Assembly: GCF_014779655.1 (NCBI RefSeq)
Contig: NZ_JACXYX010000005.1
Span: 1 to 64,000 of the forward strand
Direction: 5' to 3'
Origin: Nocardioides ganghwensis
GTDB taxonomy: Bacteria; Actinomycetota; Actinomycetes; Propionibacteriales; Nocardioidaceae
Length of the DNA: 64,000 bases
The notes beneath the pieces were generated by a model. That model had not been told where the DNA came from and did no database searches. It saw nothing but the letters and a program-made list of their open reading frames with translations. Numbering within the stretch: position 1 is the stretch's first letter; the number at the start of each line of letters is the position of its first letter. Shown here piece by piece: positions 8,601 to 18,500 of the stretch. The translations under genes were made by a program, and so were the position numbers.

Positions 8601-10777
8601 TCCAGGTCGTCGGTGGTCAGCGGGATGTAGCCGCGACCGCCGTACTCGTCGACGAACAGGTAGTACTGCCCGCCGGAGGTGTCACCGGGATTGCGCTTGA
8701 ACACCGTCGGGCCCTCGACCGCCGACGTGCCGGCGTCGCGGCCGATGCAGCCGTCCTGGAACGCCCACGCCTTGCTGCCCACCAGATCCGGCTCGGTGAG
8801 CGAGTCGTTCTTCTCCTGGATGATGTCGGAGCACCCGGTGGTGCCGGCGCCCTCGTCCTTGGTGAAGCGGTAGTAGGTCTCGCCCTCCTTGATGACGGTC
8901 GAGTCGATCCGCGAGGACCCGATGTCCTGCCAGACCTTCGCCTCGCTGAAGGTCACGAAGTCACGCGTCGTGGCGTAGAGCATCCGGTTGTAGGTGCTGC
9001 CGGTGTGGCCGGGGTCGTCCTCGGCGTAGAGCTTCGACGCCCAGAACACGACGTACTGCTGGAGGTCCTCGTCCCAGTACGCCTCGGGCGCCCAGGTGTT
9101 GCCCGCGGTCGGCGGGGACACCAGCACGTGGCGCTGCTCCGACCAGCTGACGAGGTCGGTCGACTCCCAGATCTCGAGGTGGCGGCTGCCCTGGCGCTGC
9201 GCGCGGTCCCAGTCGCCGTTGCGGCCGATCGACAGGTCGGTGGCGATGAGGAAGAAGCGGTCACCCTCGGGGGAGCGGATCAGGAACGGGTCGCGCAGTC
9301 CGAGCTCGCCGTACGTCGACTCGAGCACCGGCTCGCCGTTGTTGAGCTCGTCCCAGCGCAGCGCGTTGTTGCCGCGGCTGGCCGCGAAGTAGATCTTCTC
9401 GCCGGCGATCGAGTTGTTGGTGAAGTAGCTGAAGGCATAGCCCGCGTACGGCGCGGGCGCGGGCGCCTCACGAACGGTGAGCGGGAAGTCGCGGGTCGCC
9501 GTGGCCTCGCCGACGGTGACCGTGGCGGTCAGGGTGACGCTCGCGTCGCCGGCGCCGGGCGCGGGGCGGACGACGATGCCGTCGGCCGCGACGGTCGCGG
9601 GGGCCGAGGACGCCCAGGTGATCGTCGCGCCCGTCCCGCCCTCGGTGGGCAGGGTCAGGTGACCTCGCACGTCGTCGGGGTGCACGAGCTCGATCGCCGC
9701 GGCTGCCGCCTCGGCCTTGGCCTGGTCCCCCTCGTCGGGCAGGACGGTCGCGTCGAAGGACTTCGTCGCCGTCCCGGACCCGCGGGTCAGGGTCGCGGTC
9801 AGCGTGACGACTGCGGGGTCGGCGCCGGGCCCGGGGCGGGTGACCGCGCCGGCGTCGCTGATCACGGCGGTGTCGCTGGAGGTCCACGCGATGCTCGAGC
9901 CGAACGGGCCGGTGGCCGGGAGGGTGAGGTCGTCGGTGACGCCGGACAGGTCGCCGAGCGACAGGGCGGCCGTGTCGGAGGCGAGGCGGTTGTCGTCGGT
10001 CAGCGAGATCGCCGCGACCTCCTCGGCGGTCAGGGCACGGTCGTAGACGCGGAAGTTGCGGAGCTTGCCCTTGAGGGTGTTGTCGGTGGCGTAGTTGGAC
10101 TCGCCGAGCACGTTGTTGGTCGTGGTGCCGTTGCCGATCGCGCTGGGCAGGACGGTCACGGCGGTGCTCTGGCCGACCTGGGCGCCGTCCTCGTAGAGCG
10201 TGCCGGTCGTGCCGGTCTGGGTGTAGGTGACGGTCTTCCACACGCCGCGCGCCAGGTTGCCGCCCGAGCTGCGCGCGGTGACCTTCTCGCCCGACCAGTT
10301 GGTGGTCGTCGTCGCCGCCCGGAACGCGTTGCCGCTCGCCATGAGGTATCCGGTGCCCGAGCCGGAGGACGCGGTGTTGCCGAGGCCCCAGATGAAGTAG
10401 GGCGTCGCCTGCGAGGTCTCGATGAAGACGTCGGTCGACACCGTGATCGCGCTCAGGCCCGCCATCAGGTCGTTCGGCAGCTTGACGTGGTCGTCGACCC
10501 CGTCGAGGGCCAGGCCGCTGGTGCCGGTCCAGGTGCCGCCGCCGCTCAGCGTGCCGTCACGGCCGTTGCCCGAGGAGTCGACCACGGTGGTGCCGGACTC
10601 CTGGGTGAGGTCGTAGCGCAGGAGCAGGCCGTCGGTGACGTCCGACCCGTTCGACGTGACCGCCGCGGCGGGCGTGGTCGGCAGCAGGAGCAGGAGCCCG
10701 GCCAGCATCGCCAGCACGGTGGCGAGTGCGGCGGAGGCGGGCGGGCGGGCGGCGCGGGTGCGGTCGACGTCGGTCAT
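5633..10777 (-). CDS. secreted multidomain double GH43 arabinanase/arabinofuranosidase
   Basis: This 1714-residue secreted protein starts with a signal peptide (LAMLAGLLLLLPTTPAAA). Domains in order: LamG (about 50-255), two atrophied bacterial Ig domains (256-440), GH43 propeller 1 (443-770), a second LamG (772-985), an Ig-like linker (985-1065), GH43 propeller 2 (1066-1360), OmpL47-type Ig repeats (1365-1520) and two terminal Ig-like domains. Both propellers keep candidate catalytic acids: LRDPFLIR, RIDSTV and VEGPTVF in the first; YADPN (Asp1072), AIDPAAF and YREGSFM in the second. GH43 enzymes hydrolyse arabinan and arabinoxylan side chains. The gene diverges from the GH51-GH43 operon across a region with LacI-type operators. 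No sortase or SLH anchor is seen, so it is probably released. Confidence 0.9.
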   Translation of the reverse strand: MTDVDRTRAARPPASAALATVLAMLAGLLLLLPTTPAAAVTSNGSDVTDGLLLRYDLTQESGTTVVDSSGNGRDGTLSGGGTWTGTSGLALDGVDDHVKLPNDLMAGLSAITVSTDVFIETSQATPYFIWGLGNTASSGSGTGYLMASGNAFRAATTTTNWSGEKVTARSSGGNLARGVWKTVTYTQTGTTGTLYEDGAQVGQSTAVTVLPSAIGNGTTTNNVLGESNYATDNTLKGKLRNFRVYDRALTAEEVAAISLTDDNRLASDTAALSLGDLSGVTDDLTLPATGPFGSSIAWTSSDTAVISDAGAVTRPGPGADPAVVTLTATLTRGSGTATKSFDATVLPDEGDQAKAEAAAAAIELVHPDDVRGHLTLPTEGGTGATITWASSAPATVAADGIVVRPAPGAGDASVTLTATVTVGEATATRDFPLTVREAPAPAPYAGYAFSYFTNNSIAGEKIYFAASRGNNALRWDELNNGEPVLESTYGELGLRDPFLIRSPEGDRFFLIATDLSIGRNGDWDRAQRQGSRHLEIWESTDLVSWSEQRHVLVSPPTAGNTWAPEAYWDEDLQQYVVFWASKLYAEDDPGHTGSTYNRMLYATTRDFVTFSEAKVWQDIGSSRIDSTVIKEGETYYRFTKDEGAGTTGCSDIIQEKNDSLTEPDLVGSKAWAFQDGCIGRDAGTSAVEGPTVFKRNPGDTSGGQYYLFVDEYGGRGYIPLTTDDLDAPDWKVPADYKLPASPRHGTVLPVTQAELDALRADLPAPPPPVQSDEDGLVAHLPLTGDAEDVSGHGYDGTVTGDATFADGALTLGGSTGHVKLPDNMMTGLDDITVSTEVWVDPAQSGNYFVWNLGNTGTDGVGKGYLFTTGNSTYRAAIASGNWTTEQGMSAGSALQRGAWKTLTYTLGDGVSTLYLDGRQVARNANVSIRPGDIGDGVTTANYIGRSAYDGDNRLRGKVRDFRIWSRALSGAEVAELTAGPTDVLGVDLASLEVPAMIDAAAGKITLPVQPGTDLTALAPAYAVVAGATVSPDGPADYSSPVSLTVTNGSESRVWTVSAVEMRSPVLPGLYADPNIAVFDGTYYIYATSDGYPGWGGKEFYVWSSSDLVDWTRSEEPILTLDGANGDVPWATGNAWAPTIIERDGKYYFYFSGHNAALNRKTIGVAVADSPTGPFTAQPQAMILNNEAVTSGQAIDPAAFRDPVSGKHYLYWGNGSPVMAELADDMVSLKPGTISAMSGLTGYREGSFMNYRDGIYHLTYAIDDTGSPNYRVGYATSTTPTGPWTYRGLILEKDESQGILGTGHSSIVQVPGTDEWYIAYHRFAVPTFESAGGDGTHRETTIDELSFGEDGLIEKVVPTLSSVDPLAYTGGEVTAAVSDEGADGWFGADAALTLTGGGSVVQYRLGDGAWAAYDGAVQLPAGSYDVAWRSRSANGIWSEVWTRPVKVDDTPPVASGSVSGERRLSLTATDDASGVAVREYRLDGGAWVVWTEPVQLDGAAHGIDVRATDVAGNTSAVRSLTVEAAPTPVPAAPVSTAPPIVAGNPAVGRTLTAVPGGWDQGGLTYAYQWLRDGVPVAGATSSSFPLGVEDVGHRMSVQVTASRPGGAAGVARSAETRAVVRAPAKVRTRLADRTPTAGEKTKVTVRVASVPASVGATGRVVVRVDGKVVRKVRLGDGRAVLRLAFSAGRHTLTVSYAGSDSVAPSSARRKVRVSR

Positions 10778-10793
10778 GGGGTCCTCTTCGACA

Positions 10794-10807
10794 TGTGAGC
10801 GTTAACA
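10794..10807. promoter_or_regulatory. LacI-family operator, proximal to the double GH43 gene
   Basis: TGTGAGCGTTAACA differs at two positions from the perfect palindrome TGTTAGCGCTAACA found at 10884-10897. It lies 17 nt before the ATG of the minus-strand GH43 gene, downstream of where its promoter must be, which suits a roadblock repressor. Confidence 0.6.
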
Positions 10808-10815
10808 GACGCAGT

Positions 10816-10829
10816 GTGACCACGGTCAC
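10816..10829. promoter_or_regulatory. inverted repeat GTGACC-AC-GGTCAC
   Basis: A 6-bp inverted repeat with a 2-bp centre sits in the divergent control region between the two sets of arabinan genes. It may be a second regulator site (for example CRP-like), but its symmetry is short and the assignment is open. Confidence 0.3.
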
Positions 10830-10882
10830 TGTGATTCGTCAACGGTGCCATCCGAAAGCGGGACTGCCCCTTGACGTGTGGT

Positions 10883-10898
10883 GTGTTAGCGCTAACAC
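10883..10898. promoter_or_regulatory. LacI-family operator, perfect 16-bp palindrome
   Basis: GTGTTAGCGCTAACAC is a perfect palindrome with the central CG and the TTAGCGCTAA core typical of LacI/GalR-family sites in actinobacterial sugar operons. A TTGACG hexamer at 10871-10876 stands 16 bp before TAACAC, so the operator would cover the -10 region of the GH51 promoter and repress it directly. No LacI-family gene is present in the window. Confidence 0.75.
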
Positions 10899-10954
10899 TC
10901 TCCGCTGTGGTGCCCGTCACATCCGCGTGGCAGGCCTGGACCTCGAGGACCACG

Positions 10955-13900
10955 ATGACCCTGCTCCACCGCCCGGCCGCCGCCCTCACCGCTGCCGCCC
11001 TGCTCGCCGCCGGACTGGCCGCCACGACGGGTGCGACGCTCCCGGCATCGGCCGCCGACGGGGGCGTCACCTGGACCGACACCTTCGACGGGACGTCGCT
11101 CGACGAGCGGTGGAGCGTGGTGAACCCCGACCCCGCGAACCTCGCCGTCTCCGACGGCGCGCTGCGCATCGCCGGCCAGCCCGGCGACACCTGGCAGGGC
11201 AACAACACCGCGAAGAACGTGGTCGTCCTCGACGTGCCGGCCGGCGACTTCACCGCCACCGCCGACGTGTCCGCCGCGGTCGCGAAGGTCTACCAGGGCG
11301 CCGGCCTCATCGCGTGGCAGGACATGGACAACTACCTCCGGTCCGGGCTCACCTTCGTCGGCAACCTCTCGCCGTCGGGCGTCGCGATCGAGACCGACCT
11401 CGAGAGCGGCGCCACGTTCAGCGCCGTGGGCTTCGCAGACCGCCCGGGCTCCAGCGCCGAGCGGCTGCGCCTCCAGCGCGTCGGCGACACCCTCACCTCC
11501 AGCTTCTGGGACGGGGCGGCGTGGGTCACCGCCGCCACCACCGACGTCTCCTTCGACACCACCCAGGTCGGCCTCTACGCGCTCGCCGCGCAGGACGGCA
11601 CCGTCCTCCCGGCCGCCTTCGACTCCTTCACCGTCGAGCACGGCGCCGGCGCCGACGTCAGCCCGTCGGGCCCGTTCGTGCTGCAGGCGGACGGCGAGGA
11701 GCCGTACGTCGTCCTCGACGGTGCCGCGCTGCGCCTGAGCGCCGACCAGCCCACCGCGAGCCTGCGGATGCGGGCCACCGACGCCGGTGAGGCTGGTGAG
11801 GGTGCGCTCGCGCTGGCCACCGACGACGGCCCGCTCGTGCTGCGCGACGGCGCGCTCGAGGTCGGCGCCGTCGACGACGAGCCCACACCGCTCCGGCTCA
11901 CGGACGCGGGCGGCGGCAAGGTCGTGCTGCGCGACGCGGCCGACCCCGCGGCGTACGTCACCGCAGGCGACGACGGTGCGCTGGTCACCGGCACCGAGGC
12001 CGCCGCCGTGCGGTTCCTGCTCTCCGAGGTCGGCGCGGGCACGTCGACGCTGACCATCGACGGCGACGGCACCGGCGCCGAGATCAACGACGACATGTTC
12101 GGCATCTTCTACGAGGACATCAACTACGCGGCCGACGGCGGGCTCTACGCCGAGCTGGTCCGCAACCGGTCCTTCGAGTTCAACTCCTCCGACAACGGCT
12201 CCTTCACCGGGATGACCGCCTGGCAGGTGCTCGACCGCAGCGGCTCCGGCACGACCGCGACCGTCGTCGACGACGCCGCCCGGCTCAACGAGATGAACCG
12301 CAACCACCTGCGCCTGACCGCCGCCGCGGCCGGTGACGGCGTGCGCAACATCGGCTACAACAACGGCTTCGCGGTCAAGGCCGGCGCCACGTACGAGGGC
12401 TACGTCTGGGCGCGCAGCACCACCGCCCAGCAGCTGACCGTGCGCCTGGAGAACGCCGCCGGCGACGCCGCCATCGCCTCCGCCCCGATCGAGCTCGACG
12501 GCTCGGACACGTGGAAGAAGCACCCCTTCACCCTGACCGCCGCGACCACCACCGACGCGGGCCGCCTCGCCGTGCTCGCCGGCGCCCCGTCCGTCGTCGG
12601 GCTCGACATGGTCTCCCTGATGCCGACCGACCGCTGGGTCGGCCCGGTCAACGGCAAGTCCGACCTCCGCAAGGACCTGATGGAGAAGGTCGCGGCGATG
12701 GACCCCGGCTTCCTCCGCTTCCCCGGCGGCTGCGTCACCAACGTCGGCACCTTCCGCACCTACGAGGAGAGCGGCTACACCGACCGCCGCCGCACCTACC
12801 AGTGGAAGGAGACCATCGGTCCGGTCGAGGAGCGGCCCACCAACTGGAACTTCTGGGGCTACAACCAGTCCTACGGCATCGGCTACCTGGAGTACTTCGA
12901 GATGGCCGAGGACCTCGGCGCCGAGCCGCTGCCGGTCGTCTCGGTCGGCGCCAACGGCTGCGGCGGCGCCGGGATCCCGGAGATGAAGGACCCCGAGCTG
13001 ATCGAGCGGTGGGTCGACGACACCGTCGACCTCATCGAGTTCGCCAACGGCGGCACCGACACCGAGTGGGGCGCCAGGCGCGCCGAGCTCGGCCACCCGG
13101 AGCCGTTCGGCCTCGACATGATCGGCCTCGGCAACGAGGAGAACACCACGACCTTCGAGGCCAACTTCCCGGCGTTCCGCGACGCGATCGAGGCGAAGTA
13201 CCCCGACATCCAGATCATCTCCAACTCCGGCCCGGACTCGTCCGGTGCCCGCTTCGACACCCTGTGGGAGTTCAACCGCGAGCAGGACGTCGACCTCGTC
13301 GACGAGCACTACTACCGCGACCCGCAGTGGTTCCTGGAGAACCACCACCGCTACGACTCCTACGACCGCGAGGACCCGCTGGTCTTCCTCGGTGAGTACG
13401 CCTCGCGCGGCAACACGCTCTACAACGCGCTCGCTGAGGCGTCCTACATCACCGCGCTGCAGCGCAACGCCGACGTCGTGCGGCTCGCGTCGTACGCCCC
13501 GCTGCTCGCCAACGAGTCGCACGTGCAGTGGAACCCCGACGCCATCTGGTTCGACAACGACGAGTCGTGGGAGACGCCCAACTGGGAGGTGCAGAAGCTC
13601 TTCGGCACCAACGTCGGCGACGAGGTCGTGCCGAGCACGTACGACGGCCCGGCCGACGCCGTGCAGCCCATCACCGGCGGCGTCTTCCTCTCGACGTGGG
13701 CCACCGCCGCGGCGTACGACAACGTGACGGTCACCTCCAACGACACCGGCGAGACGCTCTTCTCCGACGAGTTCGCCGACGCCGGGAAGTGGTCTCCGCA
13801 GGCAGGGACGTGGGCGGTGAACGGCGGCCGCTACGCGCAGACCAGCACCTCGGTCACCGACGCCCGGTCGATCCCGACCGGCGCCTACGACCAGGACTGG

Positions 13901-15583
13901 AGCAACTACACGCTCGAGCTCGACGCCACCAAGACCGCCGGCTCCGAGGGCTTCCTCGTCGGGTTCGGCGCGACCGGCACCAACGACTTCTACTGGTGGA
14001 ACCTCGGTGGCTGGAACAACACCCGCTCGGTGCTCCAGCGCGCCACCGGTGGCTCGGCCGGCGAGGTCAAGGCGCTCGAGGGCCGCAGCATCACCACCGG
14101 GCAGACCTACCGGGTCAAGGTCGTCGTCGACGGCACCCACATCGAGCTCTGGCTCGACGGTGAGCTGCAGATGGAGTACGACCAGCCCGCGCCGCCGGCC
14201 GACGTGCACCAGGTCGTCACCCGCGACGTGAGGACCGGTGACCTCGTCGCCAAGGTCGTCAACACCTCGACGCGGCCCGTCCGCACCCGCATCGACATCA
14301 GCGATGCCGGCATCGAGGGCACCGCCACCGTCACCACGCTGAGCGGCGCGCCCGGGGCGACCAACACCAAGGCGAACCCTGACGCGATCAAGCCGCGGGT
14401 GCGTCAGGTCGAGGGGATCAGCGAGTCGTTCGACTACGAGTTCCCCGCCTCCTCGGTCACCTTCATCCGGATGCGCACCGCCGACGCGGTCGCCCCCGTG
14501 GTCGACCGCCTCGAGGTGGCCGGTGAGGGCGTCAACGGCTGGTACGCCGAGCCCGCCACCGTGCGGGTCGGCGCCACCGACGACCGTGACGTCGTCGCGC
14601 GGCTCGAGGTGTCCGTCGACGACGGTCCCTGGAGGACCGTCGAGGGCTCGAGCGGCGAGGTCACCGTCTCCGGGGACGGCCTGCACACGGTCGCCGTCCG
14701 CGCGGTCGACGCCGCCGGCAACGTCGGCGAGGTCCGGCCGCTCACGGTGGGCATCGACGCCCGGGCCCCGGTCACCCGGGCCACCCTCGACGGTCGCACC
14801 GTCACCCTCGCCGCGGCCGACGCCGGCTCCGGTGTGGACCGGGTCGACTACCGCCTCGGCGACGGCCCGTGGACGGCGTACGACGCGCCGGTGCAGGTGG
14901 GCGCGACCGCGACCGTGGTCGGCTTCCGGGCCGTCGACCGACTCGGCAACGTCGAGCCGGCCGGGGTGCTGGAGGTCCCCGCGTCCGGCGCGCAGCTCGC
15001 GGCCACGGCCACCGCGGCCGTCACGGACGAGGACGGCGTGCGGCTCGGTCGTCCGGCCCGGGTGAGCGTGTCGGTCACCAGTGACGGCTCCAGCCCGACC
15101 GGGGCGGTCACCGTCGTCGACGGGTCGGGCGCGCTCGCCAGCGGCACCCTCGTCGACGGCCGCGCGACCCTGCGCGTCGACACCGCCGACCTCGGGGTCG
15201 GCAGCCACCCGCTGACCGTCCGCTACGCCGGCGACGCCACCCATGCGCCGTCGCAGGACACGGTGACCCTCGAGGTCGTGAAGGCGAGGTCGCGGACCGA
15301 CGTCGTCGTGAAGCACCGCTCCCCGTCCGCCCGCAAGGCCGTCGTCGTGGCCCGGGTCCGCGCTGCCGTCGCCGCCACCGGCACGGTCCGGGTCACGGTC
15401 CGCACCTCCGGGACGTCCCGGAGCAGGACGGTCGCGCTCCGCGACGGGAAGGCCCGGCTCGTCCTGCGCGGCCTCGCCCGGGGCACCCACCGCATCACCG
15501 TGGCGTACGCCGGCTCGCCGGACGTCGCACCCTCGCGGGCGAGCACCGTCCTGCGGGTCACCCGCCCTGAAGGGAAGAACTGA
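10955..15583 (+). CDS. secreted multidomain GH51 alpha-L-arabinofuranosidase
   Basis: The ATG at 10955 is chosen because GAGGA precedes it and the following residues form the signal peptide (LTAAALLAAGLAATTGATL); earlier in-frame starts run through the operator. The 1542-residue protein has a concanavalin-like domain (about 30-230), a trefoil-like segment (240-360), a CBM4/9-like segment within the GH51 region (from about 375), and the GH51 catalytic barrel with acid/base Glu728 (GLGNEEN) and nucleophile Glu814 (FLGEYAS). A LamG/DUF1080-like domain (about 915-1085) interrupts the GH51 C-terminal beta domain. OmpL47-type and Ig-like modules finish the protein. The enzyme removes terminal arabinofuranose from arabinan-type polymers. 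Its stop is one base from the next ATG, so the pair is translationally coupled. Confidence 0.9.
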   Translation: MTLLHRPAAALTAAALLAAGLAATTGATLPASAADGGVTWTDTFDGTSLDERWSVVNPDPANLAVSDGALRIAGQPGDTWQGNNTAKNVVVLDVPAGDFTATADVSAAVAKVYQGAGLIAWQDMDNYLRSGLTFVGNLSPSGVAIETDLESGATFSAVGFADRPGSSAERLRLQRVGDTLTSSFWDGAAWVTAATTDVSFDTTQVGLYALAAQDGTVLPAAFDSFTVEHGAGADVSPSGPFVLQADGEEPYVVLDGAALRLSADQPTASLRMRATDAGEAGEGALALATDDGPLVLRDGALEVGAVDDEPTPLRLTDAGGGKVVLRDAADPAAYVTAGDDGALVTGTEAAAVRFLLSEVGAGTSTLTIDGDGTGAEINDDMFGIFYEDINYAADGGLYAELVRNRSFEFNSSDNGSFTGMTAWQVLDRSGSGTTATVVDDAARLNEMNRNHLRLTAAAAGDGVRNIGYNNGFAVKAGATYEGYVWARSTTAQQLTVRLENAAGDAAIASAPIELDGSDTWKKHPFTLTAATTTDAGRLAVLAGAPSVVGLDMVSLMPTDRWVGPVNGKSDLRKDLMEKVAAMDPGFLRFPGGCVTNVGTFRTYEESGYTDRRRTYQWKETIGPVEERPTNWNFWGYNQSYGIGYLEYFEMAEDLGAEPLPVVSVGANGCGGAGIPEMKDPELIERWVDDTVDLIEFANGGTDTEWGARRAELGHPEPFGLDMIGLGNEENTTTFEANFPAFRDAIEAKYPDIQIISNSGPDSSGARFDTLWEFNREQDVDLVDEHYYRDPQWFLENHHRYDSYDREDPLVFLGEYASRGNTLYNALAEASYITALQRNADVVRLASYAPLLANESHVQWNPDAIWFDNDESWETPNWEVQKLFGTNVGDEVVPSTYDGPADAVQPITGGVFLSTWATAAAYDNVTVTSNDTGETLFSDEFADAGKWSPQAGTWAVNGGRYAQTSTSVTDARSIPTGAYDQDWSNYTLELDATKTAGSEGFLVGFGATGTNDFYWWNLGGWNNTRSVLQRATGGSAGEVKALEGRSITTGQTYRVKVVVDGTHIELWLDGELQMEYDQPAPPADVHQVVTRDVRTGDLVAKVVNTSTRPVRTRIDISDAGIEGTATVTTLSGAPGATNTKANPDAIKPRVRQVEGISESFDYEFPASSVTFIRMRTADAVAPVVDRLEVAGEGVNGWYAEPATVRVGATDDRDVVARLEVSVDDGPWRTVEGSSGEVTVSGDGLHTVAVRAVDAAGNVGEVRPLTVGIDARAPVTRATLDGRTVTLAAADAGSGVDRVDYRLGDGPWTAYDAPVQVGATATVVGFRAVDRLGNVEPAGVLEVPASGAQLAATATAAVTDEDGVRLGRPARVSVSVTSDGSSPTGAVTVVDGSGALASGTLVDGRATLRVDTADLGVGSHPLTVRYAGDATHAPSQDTVTLEVVKARSRTDVVVKHRSPSARKAVVVARVRAAVAATGTVRVTVRTSGTSRSRTVALRDGKARLVLRGLARGTHRITVAYAGSPDVAPSRASTVLRVTRPEGKN

Positions 15584-15584
15584 C

Positions 15585-18500
15585 ATGACCAGCAAGTGGA
15601 TCGCCGGCGCCCTCGCGCTGGCCGCCTCGATGGGCAGCGTCGTCGCCGGGGTCGGCCAGGCCTCCGGAGCCGCCGCAGCGGCGGACCTCGAGACCGGCCT
15701 GGTCGGCTGGTGGAAGCTCGACGAGACGTCCGGCACCGTCGCCGCCGACTCGTCGGGCAACGGCCGCGACGGCACCGTCACCGGCGCCGCCACGTGGAAC
15801 GGAGGCGACGGCTTCACGTTCAGCGGCGGCGCCAACAGCTCGGGCAACGCCATCACCCTGCCTGACAACCTGCTGTCCGGGCTCGAGGACGTCACCGTCG
15901 ACTTCGACGTGTGGGTGGACCCGAGCCTGACCAGCGGCAACTGGTTCATGTACAACTTCGGCAACGCAGCGACCTTCCCCAACGGCACGGGCTACCTCTT
16001 CACCACGAACGACAGCTCCAACCGGCTGCGCTCGACGATCGCGGAGGGCGGCTACGCCACCGAGCAGAGCGCGTCGCGACCCGGGCGGGTCCCGACCGGG
16101 CAGTGGCGCCACATCACCTTCAGCATCGACGGCGGCACGCCGGCCGCCCCTGGCGCGGCCCGGGTCTACGAGGACGGCGTCCTCGTCGCGTCCAACACCG
16201 ACCTCACCACCAACCCCGGCCTGCTCGGCGAGCCCGACGGGACGACCACCCGCAACGTGCTGGGCCGATCCGCCTACGGCGGGGACCTGTCGTTCAAGGG
16301 CCGGCTGCGCGACTTCCGCGTCTACTCCCGCGCCCTGACCGGCGAGGAGGCCTCGGCCAGCGCCGCGGACACCAACACCGCCGCGGCCGAGGCGGACGCC
16401 GCTGCAATCGACCTCGGTGACACCACCGCCGTCACGTCCGACCTGGTGCTCCCGGCCACGGGCACCCGCGGCACCACGATCACCTGGACCACGAGCGACG
16501 CGTCCGTCGTGGAGGCCGACGGCACGGTGCACCGTCCGGCGTACGGCGCACCCGACGGCGAGGCGACGCTGACCGCGACCGTCACCCGCGGCGACGTGTC
16601 CCGCCCCGCCGGCCCCTTCGCCGTCACCGTGCTCGCCGAGGAGCAGGACGACGCCGGCAAGGCGCAGGCCGCGGTCGACGCCGTCGAGCTCGTCCACCCC
16701 GACGACGTGCGCGGCAACCTGACCCTGCCCGCCTCCGGCCTGCACGGCACGACGTTCGCCTGGTCCAGCAGCGACCCCGCGGTCGTCACCGCCACCGGCG
16801 AGGTCACCCGCCCCGCCCACGGCGGCGACCCGGTCGACGTGGTCCTCACGGTGACCGGCACGCTCGGCGACGCCACCGCGACGGGCTCGATCACCGTGCG
16901 CGTACGCCCGCTGCCCGCACCGGCGGACTACGAGGCGTACGCCTTCGCCTACTTCGCGGGTGAGAGCACCGACGACGGCGAGAAGATCTTCCTCGGCGCG
17001 AGCCGCGGCAACGACCCGCTCGACTACGACGTGCTCAACGACGGGCGGCCGGTGCTCGAGTCGCAGCTCGGCACGAAGGGCCTGCGCGACCCGTTCATCA
17101 TCCGCTCCGCGGAGGGCGACCGGTTCTTCCTGCTGGCCACCGACCTCAAGGCCTACCCGGCCGTCGACTTCGGCGAGGCACAGGAGACGGGCTCGAAGTA
17201 CCTCGAGGTCTGGGAGTCCACCGACCTCGTGAACTGGTCCGACCAGCGCCACGTCAAGGTCTCCTCCGACCTGGCCGGCAACACGTGGGCGCCCGAGGCG
17301 TTCTACGACGCCGAGGCCGGTGAGTACGTCGTCTACTGGGCGTCCGCGTTCTACCCCACCGCTGACACGACGAACCGTGACATCAACACGTCCTACCAGC
17401 GGATGGTCTATGCCACGACCCGCGACTTCGTGACCTTCAGCGAGCCGCAGCCGTGGATCGACGTCAAGCGCGGCACCGGCCGGGGGATGATCGACGCCAC
17501 GATCGTCCAGGACGGCGACACCTTCCACCGCTTCGTCAAGGACGAGGCCGTCATGACCCCGCGCCAGGAGCGCTCGACGGACCTCCGGGCCACCGTGAGC
17601 GGCTCGCTCCCGACGACCACGTCGTCGCCCGGCTGGCAGCTCGTGCGCGACCAGGTCGGCGTCGGACAGCCCAACCCGTGGGGCGGCACCTACACCCAGG
17701 GCGAGGGCCCGACGGTCTTCCCCGACAACGAGGTCGAGGACCGCTGGTACATGTTCATCGACCAGCCGAGCTACCACGGCGGTCGGGGCTACCTCGCGTT
17801 CCGCACCGACGACATCGACAGCGGCGACTGGCAGTCCGTGCCGACCGCCGACCTGCCGAGCAGCCCACGCCACGGCACGGTGATCCCGGTGACGCAGGCC
17901 GAGCTCGACACGATGCGCGCGGCCTACCAGCCCGACCTCCTTATCGAGTCCGTCGCCGACGCGACGGTCACGACGCGCCAGGGCACCGCGCCCGCGCTGC
18001 CCGCCACGGTCGCGGCCGAGCTGGGCGACGGGTCGACCGAGCAGGTCGAGGTGCGCTGGGACGACGTCGACCCCTCGGCGTACGCCGAGCCCGGGACGTT
18101 CACCGTGACCGGCACGGTCGTGCGCGGGTCGGCCGACCAGCCGGTCGCGACGGTCACCGTCACCGACGCCGACGACCCGGTGGTCACGTTGTCCGCCGGC
18201 GCGCCCGGCGGGACGGCCGGCTGGTGGGTCACCGACCCGGTGGGCGCCACCGCCACCGCCACCGACGCCTCCGGGGTCGAGAGCGTCTCGACGTCGGTCG
18301 ACGGCTCGCCGTGGGCGACCACCACGGGTGCCTCGGCTTCGGCCACGGTCGCCGGCGACGGCATCCACACGGTCCGGGCCCGAGCGGTCGACGTCACGGG
18401 CAACCAGTCGGCGACGCAGTCGCTGGAGGTGCGGATCGACGCCACCGACCCGGTCAGCCGGGCGACGTACGACGCCGAGCGACGCGTGAGCGTGCGGGCC

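Noticed and set aside
5588..10798. Open frame of more than 1700 codons on the plus strand opposite the double GH43 gene
   Set aside because: It is a shadow of GC-rich third positions. Its product is Arg/Val/Gly/Asp-rich low-complexity sequence without any domain, while the minus strand encodes recognisable LamG and GH43 domains with a signal peptide and ribosome-binding site.
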